NCBI RefSeq assembly: GCF_000149955.1
Contig: NC_030998.1
Span: 1,679,621 to 1,743,620, forward strand
DNA length: 64,000 bases
Direction of reading: 5' to 3'
Source of the DNA: Fusarium oxysporum f. sp. lycopersici 4287
Lineage: Eukaryota > Ascomycota > Sordariomycetes > Hypocreales > Nectriaceae
Under the pieces are notes generated by a model that was not told the origin of the DNA, did not search any database, and worked only from the letters and a program-made list of their open reading frames with translations. Below, piece after piece: positions 54,226-64,000 of the stretch. Both the position numbers and the translations under genes were made by a program. Within the stretch, counting starts at the first letter, position 1; every line of letters begins with the position of its first letter.

Positions 54226-54679
54226 GGTGATAGACTGGTTTATGAAAGATGAGAAGGTTATGTGAGTTGTGAGTTTGAGAGGGACGAGTTCAAGTGGCGC
54301 ATCGATATACATATATATAAGCTTGCAAGAGCTGAGAAGGGACAGGACATGTCACCATGCCATTCAGCTCTCATGAGAGAGCTTACAAACCAGCTGATGC
54401 TTGATAATGAGGGAAACATGCTCACCGAAACCAAAAGAATAGAAATGATCTTGTGAATGGCCTGAACTGATATGTGTTGTTGGTCATATTCTCGGTGCCG
54501 GCATTCTCTACCTGAATAGGAAGTCATAAGGCTTGGCAAAGTGGACACTAACAACCGTTAGGACCACTGATACGAAATTGCAGAGAAGACTACATGTCGC
54601 AGCAAGACTGTCTGTTGTAATTATATGTATTTTCAACATAAGCTGACGCAAAGACTTGATTCATGCGTTCTACGGTGCC
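54226..54679. promoter_or_regulatory. Promoter of the Gre2-like gene
   Basis: About 450 bases with TATATATA at 54312-54319, about 87 bases before the minus-strand ATG. No other gene is seen. Confidence 0.45.
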
Positions 54680-55535
54680 TTACCAGCAGTGGCTGGAGTA
54701 AGCAATACCCTTTGGTAACTGTAGCTCTGGACCTTCCCGCATTTCGAGAAATCTAAGATACATGCGCTTCAGCAGTCCCGTCCCATCAAGACACTGAGAA
54801 CCCCCTGCAGCTTCTATCATCGCGAACACACCCTGAATATGCTGTCTCGCAACAGTAGCCTCACCAAAGTTAACCTATTCATCTATTAGACGAAACCTCT
54901 TCACATAGCACAAAACTTACCTCATCCAAAGCCATAGCACAAGCTTTTGCAATAGTCAACGCATTAACAGTCGGTGAAGCGCCACTAACGGCATGGCGCA
55001 GTGCTTTGAGGCCGTTGTATTTGTACTGTAATGCGACCTGAGTCAAACCAGACTTGGGATTGCTGATAAGGATGTGACGGCATGCGCCGAGGAGAATGAT
55101 GGAGCAGAGAAGATCGCTGTCTGTGATGGCGAGACCGACCCAATCGCGCATGACCCGTCCTTCATGGTCGTTCATTTGGTTGAAGAGGCGGCATGTCTTG
55201 ACGTTATGTGGGACGACGACACGAATATCTTTAGAGTGTTGTTAGTGGATAGGCATAAGCCAAGGGACGGACATACAATGGTTGAGAAGAAAGTTCTCGT
55301 GAGACAAGAGTTGTTTCGGAAGGGCGACAAATGGATCACGGCCATAGCCAAGGAGCTTGTTCAAAGAAGTTCTCTCCGCATTTCTGGACATGTCTTCCTG
55401 GTGTTTCTGCATTCGTAGTCTTCTCTCCTTGGCATGTCTTTGCCGAACCGCATGGGAGCGAGTTAAGCTCCGGACATGAGAGGGGACAGGCTCTGTTGGG
55501 TTAGAGACGGTGACGAATTGGAAGTTACGCGGCAT
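54680..55535 (-). CDS. Short fungal transcription-factor-like (tachykinin-family-like) protein, two introns
   Basis: Exons 55535-55277, 55228-54921 and 54874-54680 give 253 residues. The first ~60 residues (VRSLTRSHAVRQRHAKERRLRMQK) are the basic start found in fungal proteins often called tachykinin family, which carry a fungal-specific regulatory domain but no zinc cluster. The later part (ITDSDLLCSIILLGACRHIL, ALQYKYNGLKALRHAVSG) matches the beginning of that domain. The protein is shorter than the usual 400-600 residues and ends in SSHCW. It may be a truncated regulator or a real short form. The direct DNA target is unknown. Confidence 0.65.
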
Positions 55536-56052
55536 TTTGGTTCTAATTCTCAGTACAGTCCGGGAGATGAGAAGTTGGGTCGACGGAATGTTTGATCACT
55601 GGAGGCGGAGTGTATGTTTCGTTAGTTACTAAGCATCATGGAATGCCAAGACTTACAACTTCTTGCTTAGGTTAGTGTGAGTTTCGGCCTACACGTCTGA
55701 GCTATTTTTGGCTAGCGTAGGGTAACCATCTGAACGCCCGCGCTCTTGAAACCTTGAGAAGCGTGGTCAAACTCTGCATAGAGGATGACGATGTAATACC
55801 CATATCGCACAGGTACTTCTCATTCCGGAAATTACGGAGTGTATCACAGGACTTCGTTGATAACCCCGAGTCACATTGCTTAAGATTCACAGCATGTATT
55901 ATAAATCCTGTTCTGTGCCAACTATCAATAGTCTCTTGGATCTTACATAAACTACATAATTCCTGGGACAGATTGTCTATATCGTACAGTATTCTACAAT
56001 GAGATATTGTTCCTTTGCCACTGCTCCATCGATCCACCAATGCTCAACGCTC
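55536..56052. other. Intergenic, nothing recognised
   Basis: About 520 bases; the promoter of the preceding minus-strand gene must be here. No RNA or repeat is seen. Confidence 0.4.
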
Positions 56053-56489
56053 TCAGACTCCATATCGAAACTCACGGAACTTCTTCTGGTAGTAATATGT
56101 CGCAAGTCCGCCCGCAGCACCAAGAAGAAGCGGTACGGGAGCTCGGCCACCAGTCTTGATGATTCTAGGCACAGCTGAGCCGGTCAAGAGGACACTGTTG
56201 GCGAGAGCAAGCTCAGATCCGTAGTCCTTGTTGGTTTTGAGAAGGTAGCCTGCATCTTGTCAGCATTAGACTCCTCGTAAGGAAGAAGAGCGCTTACCAG
56301 CATAGGCGTATGAGACACCGAGACCAAGACCAGCGACGAGAGAAGGCGTAGAGCGAGTGCGGATGTAGCCAGCTGTACCGCCAGCGGCAACTGCAGATGA
56401 AGGATGGTCAATTGGGGTACAGATGACATGGTGAGGTCGTGGGGTGACTTACGAAGACCGGCGAGAGTGAATGAAGGGTGCTCAGCCAT
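56053..56489 (-). CDS. TMEM14-family small membrane protein, two introns
   Basis: Three exons with introns of 62 and 48 nt, from ATG 56489 to TGA 56053-56055, give 108 residues. Small hydrophobic helices are rich in Gly and Ala: LAAGGTAGYI, SLVAGLGLGVSYAYAG, and PVPLLLGAAGGLATYYY. The order and length match the TMEM14 (UPF0136) family, which sits in mitochondrial or other inner membranes and in animals helps carry heme precursors or fatty acids. The C-terminus KKFREFRYGV is basic. The first exon is only 37 bases of coding sequence. Function in fungi is not established. Confidence 0.85.
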
Positions 56490-56759
56490 TTTTACGACGT
56501 CAATGGCGATCAATGATACACTGGAAACAAGCTTTTGGGTTGATGAGGCTTGTCGGCATCAGCGGCATTTGGTGGGCTGAGCTTCGAAACTGGCTGACAA
56601 ATGGACACGATAAGCCCGGAAAAATGCGGTTCCGAATGTTATCTGGCGAACGCGGTCGCGTATCGATAATGCGTTATCACGACATCGTGGTTCTCTGAAT
56701 GATGAAATAAAAGGTATCTCCTTAATATCCTCGCATCAACAGTATTTTAGTGAGATACA

Positions 56760-57456
56760 TCATTCGCGATGCTCTCTTAATGCGTTTCGCACCCAGTCCA
56801 GACCCGCAGCCAACCCTTCCCCAGTCAAGGCACTCGTGGGCTGAACGCGCTGTAAATTACGCGTTAGCATCAGCTTTAAAGTGCGATGTAAGGCCGGTAC
56901 TGACGCATTTCGATGATTTGTCAAGATATTGTTGTATATCGAGATATTCAGTCAATTCCGCGACGCTCATGGCTTTCTGTCTCATGTCAGTTCCCAAGAT
57001 GACACATGTCAGGATGCTTCTCTCACTGGATCATCCTGCTTGTTAGCAAGCACCAAAAATGGCTGCTGTTCAAGCATTTCTTCCTTCAACAATCCGACCA
57101 ATTCCGCTTTTGCTTCCTGTAGGGCATCCCTGTCTGTGCTGTCAATAACAAACACGACGCCTCGGAGCCTGGACATGAAACTTCTCCAACATGGCCTCCA
57201 GTGAGGGTGTCCAGCGTAATCGAAGAGTTTGAACTGTTGGCTGCCCTGGAACACAGGAGTGATCTCGACAGCTATTGATGTCAGTATGATGACTCCCACT
57301 CGTAGGAAAGGGAGACCCGCTTTCGACAGATGGCATCGCTGGCTCCTGGTTCCCGCTTAGTTTGTGCACAATCGTCGTTTTGCCCGCTGAGCGAAGACCA
57401 ATGAACCCAATTGCAATTGGCTCTGGAGCCCATAGCTGAGAGACTGTAGCGCCCAT
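56760..57456 (-). CDS. Atypical Arf-like small GTPase, three introns
   Basis: From ATG 57456 the protein begins MGATVS, fitting N-myristoylation at Gly2. P-loop GLRSAGKTT (20-28), NKQD (122-125) and the final TSALTGEGLAAGLDWV all fit the Arf/Arl family; the total is about 180 residues. Introns 2 and 3 (50 and 55 nt) are GT-AG with CTGAC/CTAAC branch sites. Intron 1 has no GT donor in the right phase; a GC-AG intron at the end of PSVE gives SVETVEI, like the Arf VETVE strand. Switch II reads DYAGH (63-67) instead of DVGGQ: the Gln needed for GTP hydrolysis is His. It may have slow hydrolysis. The role is probably in membrane traffic, or the gene is decaying. Confidence 0.75.
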
Positions 57457-57932
57457 GACAAGTTTTGTCACTGAGAAATGATGGTTCGTAATATACGTAA
57501 GGATTCGTTGTCAGAAGCATATCACAAAGCTGTGTTCGCTCAGTACTGAAGGGCCAGGTTGTCTTTCGAGGACGATATCACCAGGCATCAGCAGGCCCGC
57601 AAGTAAGCGGGAATCTAACTGCTCAGCCACTGTAACCACTTACTTCGTAGAGGAAGATGAGCATTATTACAGTGGGTCAATGTCATTGCAATATTCGGGG
57701 GTTGCTCTACGGGAATTTATTGAGTTTGTGTCCATTCAATCCTTGTAAAAATTGTCATCACAAAGAGTAATGAACAACTTGTCGTTAGCACTGTTTGATT
57801 CGCGTTCGTAAAAGCCGCCCTCTGCAGAAACCAAAGACAACTATGTAGTGACACTAACTCGAAATGTTTTCACCGATCCCACTGGGAGAAAGAAAGAGGC
57901 GTGTAGAATGATACCACTTACAAAGGTTTGTG
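57457..57932. other. Intergenic, nothing recognised
   Basis: About 475 bases between the Arf-like start and the RING gene's 3' end. No gene is seen. Confidence 0.4.
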
Positions 57933-58362
57933 TCAGGGAACATCTGTATTTATTTGTGATTTACTCCTTGCCGGTATGGTATTAGCCGTATAGTAACAGG
58001 ATAACAAATGCTGGACCAAGCAATCCCGCCTCATCTCACGGGTACATCCAAGCTTGGAGTTAGGGCACAGTACATGTAAGCCTCCGACCTCATCCATTAT
58101 GCCCTGCGCGAGTCGTACTCTGTTCGCCTGAAGCCTCCTCCTATCCAGCGGACAGCACTGGCATGTTTCTATGATGCTTCTGTATGCACTCCAGACAGAA
58201 AAGGTGCCCGCAAGGCGTCATTACTGGAGTTACAAAAATGCCAATGCATATGGGACAGACGAGCTGATCCTTGATCTCGCCCGCGTATTCAAGGCTGCCA
58301 AAGTCCACGAGGTTGTTTACATCTTGTTGTGTTATACAGTGGCGTTTGGCTTCATGAGACAC
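57933..58362 (-). pseudogene. RING plus TRAF-type zinc-finger gene with a one-base frameshift
   Basis: From ATG 58362 a RING half is read: CPICIGIFVTPVMTPCGHLFCLECI (broken here for length: CPICIGIF, then TPCGHLFCLECI). The frame stops after MPVLSAG, but one base over the protein goes on with CCPLDRRRLQANRVRLAQG and then CPNSKLGCTREMRRDCLVQHLLSC, a TRAF-type finger, to TGA at 57933-57935. RING/TRAF-finger proteins are ubiquitin ligases. A single-base indel near 58160 separates the halves. It may be a true lesion or a sequence error, as both halves are well kept. Confidence 0.65.
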
Positions 58363-59842
58363 AAGACATTCTATAGGCCACGCGACAGCGACTGGTTGAG
58401 CTAAACTTGTCAGCTATGGGACGGCAGTGATTTGTTTTTGTGCTTTCTTACAAGTTGGTTCCCAGTGAACGGTTGTGTTGTCGCCGCCGCGGAATATATC
58501 GTGGATCAAAAGGTTGGTGTTTAGCTGACGGCCTTGCTGTTGCTGGACAGGCATATCCTAGCTGTGAATGCGCCGAAATGGGGAAATAACAATAGGCATC
58601 TGAAAATGCCATGTGATATGATAGGCATGTCAGAAATAAGAGAACGGGGAAAGAATTGAGTTTGGGTCATTTTAGATGCTCGAGGGATAGAGGCTGGGCA
58701 GGGTCACATGTGCCATTCCATGCTGGGAAATGATAATCAGGATTACGTGGGGATTTGGCAGGGACCGGATCGACCCGGGGCTACATCATTATGAGCGATG
58801 AATTACGGTCCATCAGGCATATAATGTCTTTTCAGACACTAGTTCTAGGTTTATATTCTTGGACATCGGCCAACTTCCAAGTCTTATAACACTCTTGATT
58901 AGGCATAGCATGGAAGCAGATACTGGCCGACTGTGAAAGCATGACAGTGCTGGCCGACCCTCCTGAGCAGCCGCGTTGTCTGTTACTCGACTTTTGTCTA
59001 CTGTGCTTCACGGAGCTAGGTACATCCGACCTAGTCAAGCTAGTGCAAGAGTGCGCACTAACGTATGTTGGCGCTTAATTCCCGTAGTACGTCTAAAAAG
59101 CTTAACTCTGAGAACCTGTTGGTCCAATGGGCGGAATTAACAGAAATGGAGTAATTACATAAATATCCGCAGAGAAATTTTTATTGGCTGTCGTATGAGA
59201 GAGGGAGAAGGTGCCAAGCCAAACGTGTCTTAGGGTCAGGGCTTGGGCCTATAATATCCGCCGTCCTCCTTGGGGTGTTATCTCCGAGACGGGCGTAAAC
59301 TGTACTCACCTGTACGGATGAGTATTGCATCTTCAGAATTAAATGATCCTTCTTACTCACATACAGCACTTACGTCTGCCTCTCCTTGTGGTATAAGAAG
59401 ACACGAGACTCACTAGCGTCCGGCAGCTATGCTGACAGAAATTTAATACCTATGCCGACCTGCACAGGATTGTCTCCGCTGCCCCTGCCGGTCTTTTTGA
59501 TACGATTTTTTGAACTCCGTTTCGATACCCTTAGGAGGGCGTGACCGTAGAGATTCGATCCAGGCTAACACTGTGCTCAGTGCACATCGCACCAACCATA
59601 AGATCCTGAGCAAATGGTATCACCCAAGGCAAACCAGCCACTGTGGAGCGGTACATCCATGTATTGTATTTGTACTGTACGGAGTATCCTCTCCCCATGG
59701 AGGTGACATCATAGAGGACGAGTTGGGTTTGTGGAGGTGCTGGACCCTGCTGATACCCCGAAATCCACCAGAGTACATAGATAAAAAACAGCTCGATCCC
59801 CGGATCTTTCATGCTTCATCAAGATCGCCATACCACAACGCC
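58363..59842. other. Long intergenic before the GATA gene
   Basis: About 1.5 kb without a supported gene. The near-palindrome TACGGAGTA is at 59678-59686. The promoter of the GATA gene must be at the right end. Confidence 0.4.
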
Positions 59843-60563
59843 ATGTATTCACTCACATCACCCTATCTTATTCCCTGTCCCGCTTCACCGGGTCAGCCGG
59901 TACAGTTGAGAGCTCGATGTCAACGTCGTCGCTGTCAGCAACAACGTCCCTCCCGCACAGAAGTCGGCTCATCATCAAGATCACCCGTGACAAGATCAAA
60001 ACACAAACAGGCACATATACAAGTAAGTGACACTTACCAAGACTATATACGTTTACTTACAAAACCAGCATGGCGTCCAATCATCTGAATGCGTTGGCCA
60101 TCCGCTCGGCGATGTCAGTGTCTTCCAAACATCGGCTATAGCGTCTACATTATCCAACGAGACAGAATCTTCTCATAGTACATGTCACGCCGATGCGCCA
60201 TGCCATCTACATGACGATCAAGAAACACTGCATCGTTCGCAACACACACGTTCGCAATACACAAGCACACAACAGGGGACTATCAGCAAGTGTCAAGATC
60301 TAGGAGTCTCACACAAGAGGAGCCGACGGAAGAGTTACCAGTCAAGACAATGTCACCAACACCGACAGGACATGTGGCGCTGGCAGGAGAATGCCCTACC
60401 GGCCAAAATGTCTTGCACATCCTGCCATACTAACACGACGCCACAATGGCGTCAGGGCCCGTCAGGACCTCGAACGCTATGCAATTTCTGTGGTCTAATA
60501 TATGCGAAACGACAACAGAAACACCACGCCGGAGCGTCAAGTCACTGCTTTAGCTCCGACTAA
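59843..60563 (+). CDS. GATA-type zinc-finger transcription factor, one intron
   Basis: Exons 59843-60022 and 60069-60563, with a 46-nt intron starting GTAAGTG, give 224 residues. The first 150 residues are low in structure, rich in Ser, Gln, His and Arg. The zinc finger near the C-terminus is [18 protein letters not shown] followed by [15 protein letters not shown], that is C-x2-C-x18-C-x2-C. An 18-residue loop is the form found in fungal light- and development-related GATA proteins (white-collar-2 type and others), rather than the 17-residue loop of AreA. A basic tail follows. It binds GATA sites. It precedes a histidine-kinase gene on the same strand by 1.16 kb. Confidence 0.82.
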
Positions 60564-61725
60564 AGCACGAATGTCCACAAGAAATTCGCTGTAAGAAATG
60601 CAGTGGTGTGATTGCGAGCTCTTGGGGACTGTGTTATGTATCTACTTTTACGATTATATGTCTGTTTAAGCAAGGGAGCAAAAGAAAAGGAAAGGAAAGG
60701 AGTTCCGGGTCTCTTTACGCATATGAGTTATCAAAAGGCAACAATAGCAATACATGTAATACACGAATAATTACTATAGCTTCTCAGTAACATGCCTCGG
60801 AATTAGGCACAAGATGATAAAAACTTCAAAATCTTGTGAATATGGAGACTTGGACAATGCGACAAACAGACAGCGAGGTCTCCATATTTCTCAAGGGTCT
60901 AGGGGTCCAAAAGGGTTCTAGGGTCCATGCGTCTCAGGGTCTCACGAAAGACACTAGCAAGGGAATGTGATCCACCTGGACCAACCAGACAAGCGACAGC
61001 GACGGAGAGGGCTCCGGAACCTTGGCTTTACTTCAGGGGGGCCTCGTCTCCTTTGAATCTATGAGCTCTGGATGACGAAATGGCTTTTTGTGGTTTGCTT
61101 CGCTGTACTGCATTATGACCCCCCAACAAATAGGGTAAGGGGAAGAAAACCAGGTTTTTCTGTGCCCTGAACTTTGACTGTAGCGCGAGCCGGAGGGTAG
61201 CTCCGCGTGCGGAACAGGCCACATTTACCTGTGGCATAGTGCGTTGTCCCTGAACAGAGACTAACTTGAACAAGCAGTTTTTTTCTCTTTTGTATTAGGC
61301 AGCTGGATGAGCCGTGGTATTGTGGCGAATTCCTGTAGTAACTGCGAAGAATTGCCACCATGGTCGGATGGGATTTTGACGGAAAGACCATGGACGGACG
61401 CGCTCGGCAAACGCGGGAGAGTCTCCTTCAGCTCAACGTCTTTTAGTGTCCCTGGGCCAACGTTCTAGACCGTCAAAAGACTCTACCTACGGCCCGGGCC
61501 CAGACTTTCTGCTCATCCTTTCCGGCATAGTGCATCTTCATCCATGGCCAATCATCTCTTGTAATGCTCCCTTAGCTTCCGTCGTGGTGGCGACACATCC
61601 AATGATAACAAGAGAAGCTTTCCGATTGACTGTTGCTTAATTCTCCCCTTGGGCTTTTTTCCCGCGCCTTTGCCTCCCCTCAGTTCGACGACGAGTTTCA
61701 AGCCTATCGTCAATCCAACAGGACA
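60564..61725. promoter_or_regulatory. Intergenic with inverted repeat and GGGTC-rich tract, kinase promoter
   Basis: About 1.16 kb with no gene seen. An 11-base inverted repeat is at 60839-60849 and 60878-60888. Next to it, 60896-60942 holds five imperfect GGGTCT/GGGTCC/GGGTTC units. The kinase promoter lies near the right end. Confidence 0.45.
60839..60888. repeat. 11-base inverted repeat
   Basis: AATATGGAGAC at 60839-60849 and GTCTCCATATT at 60878-60888 are perfect reverse complements with a 28-base spacer. It could be a hairpin in the 3' end of the GATA transcript, a transcription end aid, or a protein site. Confidence 0.5.
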
Positions 61726-64000
61726 ATGTCGGGCGCCAGGGACCCTTATATATCTGAAGACAGGCGTGAGAATGAGACTTCTCGGTACGTCTTCTTATCG
61801 CAGCCTGTTCATGAACACGCCATTGCGGTACTTACCATGACTTCGCAGGTACGATGAATTGCTGCGCACAACATGTAGGCCTCTCAGCCAGATCAGTGCT
61901 GCGGGGCCTGAAAAGTCGCCGGATTCTGTCCTCACGGGTCTCGCACAATTGGCAACTTGTCAGACGAAAACAGAGCGCTCGCTTGTATCGCTATTTGACA
62001 AGACCAGGCAGTACATAGTCGCGGAAGCAACACCTTCAACGTCACTCATAAACAGCTCATCGTTGGACAACAGCGACGATGAACTTTTGCTCTGCGGGAC
62101 GTATATCCCCCGCACCGATGGCGTCTGCCACTACACCCTACGCGCTACCGAGGAGGCATTAGATACTCCTACGTCGCAAGAGCTACCGGTCATCGCCGTC
62201 CAGGATCTGGCCACGGACCCGAGGTTCGCAGCCAGCCCATACTGCCGTCCTGGCAGCATCGCCAGGTTCTACGCCGCCGTGCCTATACGGTCTCCTCGGG
62301 GCATCAACATTGGAGTCTTGTGCGTCATGAACTCTACGCCTGGTGGGGTCTGGGAAGAGAAACACTCAAATGTCCTCCGAGGGCTGTCGCAAACAATCAT
62401 GGATCACCTCGAGGGCAATCGAATCAAGCATTCCTTAAAACGCAGCACGGCGATGAGCCTTGGGCTTCAGAGGTTCACTGAGAGGGGTTTGACTCCACGC
62501 AAAGGTTCACTTCAAGATTTGCATCTCGGTGCAGAGCATCAAGCAAGTGGAGACCAAACGCAAAACAATGATGGGCATGCACCGCTGGAGATTCCTAACT
62601 ACCAAAGCCAGGAACACACGCCATCATATCCATTTCTCATAGCAGCAACTGTTATTAAAGAGGCTCTCCACGCAGATTACTGCGCCTTTTTCAGAGGAGA
62701 TTCTCGGGATCTCCCTCTAGTCCACTCACCCGAAACAGCATCTCAGTGCGACTTCTCCCTCGATGGGTCATGTCCACCTCCACGCGTTTACAGCAGTGCG
62801 AGTGTAAATGAACCCCCCACTGCCAAATTCCAACCGCCTTGCCAATTACTCGGATCCTCCAACGGCCTTGGTTCAAACTCCACTCAAGACGTCAACAACA
62901 TTTCACAAGCGCTTCTTTCTCACATGCTTCGACGATACCCTGAAGGTTACATATTTGACTTTGATTCACAAGCTCAGCGATCATTCACCCATAATACGAG
63001 ACACTTTGGCTCAGATCTTAGCCAACCAGAGCAGCAGCCATCACAACAAAATGCCCCTCCAAGAAGCGACCATGAAAGCTATGAGAAGCGGGAACTACAG
63101 GAAGCCTTCAACGGAGCCCGATATGTAGCTTTCATCCCTATATGGGACCCCCTCAAAGGCTTACTTTCCATCGGCGGGTTTGCTTGGTCAAGGGCACCTC
63201 GGCGTGAGTCCGACAGAGACGGAGAACTGCCGTTCTTCAGGGCCCTCGGAATACTGGCGGCATCAGAGGCCTTCCAGATAGAAACCCTGGCGGCCGACAA
63301 GGCCAAGTCAGACGTTCTAGGTTCGATATCTCACGAACTACGCTCGCCGCTCCACGGAATCACGCTAGGCCTCGAACTGCTCAATGACTCTGGGTTGGGT
63401 GCAGCGCAGCAGAACATCGCTCACCTGATTGGGACATGCTGTCGTACTATGCTCGACACCACAGAGCATTTACTGGATTTCACCAAGGTGAATCAGTCGA
63501 TGGGATCAGATACCACGAACGACGACAGCTTAGAAAGATCCAAGATGGGCATTGTCCCCCCGAACAGGGAGCAAACCGTGAACAAAACGGTCCGCCTGGA
63601 CCAGATCGCCGAAGATGTAGTGGAGAGTGTTTATGCTGGCCACAGCTATCAGCACGCATCGATCGCTCACATATTCAGTCCCTCTAAGAGCAGAACAAGC
63701 ACCGACGTTGGAGTGATGCGACGAATGGACTCCATAGAAGCCGCTGAAGCAAAAGCCATCGACCAGAGGAACCAACCTCAAGACGGTGTGGTTACCATCT
63801 TTTTACTCTACGACCCGACGCTCTCTTGGAGCTTCCAAACGCGGGCCGGTGCGATCCGTCGGATTATCATGAACCTCCTCGGGAACTCACTAAAGTACAC
63901 CTCTCAAGGCTTCATCAAAGTCTCGATGGTACAATCTCAGCCACAAGGTGCTTTGGGCGGCGAACGCATGATCGAACTGGCAGTTGAAGATACAGGCCGG
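61726..64000 (+). CDS. Histidine kinase with GAF domain, 5' part (runs off the window)
   Basis: Exon 1 61726-61784, a 64-nt intron, then an open frame from 61849 to the window end. A GAF-like region is seen at about residues 120-215 (CHYTLRATEEA, PVIAVQDLATDPRF, RFYAAVPIRSPRGINIGVLCVMN). After a long, Ser/Gln-rich region comes the dimerisation/H-box SISHELRSPLHGIT with phospho-acceptor H515, then the ATPase N-box NLLGNSLKYT (N699) and the start of the G1 box EDTG at the very end. The rest of the ATPase domain and a likely receiver domain are beyond the window. Fungal hybrid kinases pass stress, osmotic or redox signals to the Ypd1 phosphorelay. The cytosol is likely as no TM is seen. Confidence 0.88.

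Noticed and set aside
60896..60942. GGGTCT-like units as telomeric repeats
   Set aside because: The units are imperfect and irregular and do not match TTAGGG arrays; genes continue on both sides.

Overview
The window looks like nuclear DNA of a filamentous ascomycete, most likely a Fusarium-like Sordariomycete. Many genes have short (45-75 nt) GT-AG introns with CTAAC/CTGAC-type branch sites. The gene families are typical of such fungi: an AA9 polysaccharide monooxygenase with CBM1, a HET-domain gene, Zn2Cys6 and GATA regulators, a FUSC/ArAE-type transporter and a hybrid histidine kinase. The genus is inferred from the overall look, not proven. No tRNA, rRNA, CRISPR or intact transposon was seen. 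There is one 206-base assembly gap (13484-13689).

Left part (1-19 kb): an AT-rich, possibly RIP-degraded edge; an SMP-30-type lactonase; a seven-helix membrane protein; an SDR oxidoreductase; a secreted GH5 endoglycoceramidase-like enzyme; an orphan ankyrin fragment; a BBE-type FAD oxidase; a broken HAD phosphatase next to the gap; a frameshifted F-box gene; and a 996-residue FUSC/ArAE-type transporter.

Middle (19-40 kb): a decayed DUF4238-like gene; a small six-cysteine secreted protein facing an AA9-CBM1 enzyme; a second SDR; a row of three related small genes of unknown function, of which two are decayed; a fold-type-II PLP enzyme that lacks the Schiff-base lysine, divergent from a Zn2Cys6 regulator, with a palindrome and a direct repeat in the shared promoter; a secreted alpha-amylase; a HET-domain pseudogene; and a CHR-family chromate/anion transporter.

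Right part (40-64 kb): a probable nutrient-scavenging group (amadoriase/sarcosine-oxidase-like flavoenzyme, TauD-type dioxygenase, DHA1-type MFS, Dal5-type MFS) with paired GATA sites before one transporter; a sulfotransferase-like protein; a secreted lipase; a Gre2-like reductase; a short regulator-like protein; a TMEM14 protein; an Arf-like GTPase with a changed switch II; a frameshifted RING/TRAF-type zinc-finger gene; a GATA factor; and the first part of a GAF-containing histidine kinase that runs off the window.

The strongest leads for new biology are the PLP pseudoenzyme with its divergent regulator and promoter palindrome, the atypical Arf-like GTPase, the decaying tandem family, the small cysteine-rich secreted protein, and the flavoenzyme/TauD/transporter group.
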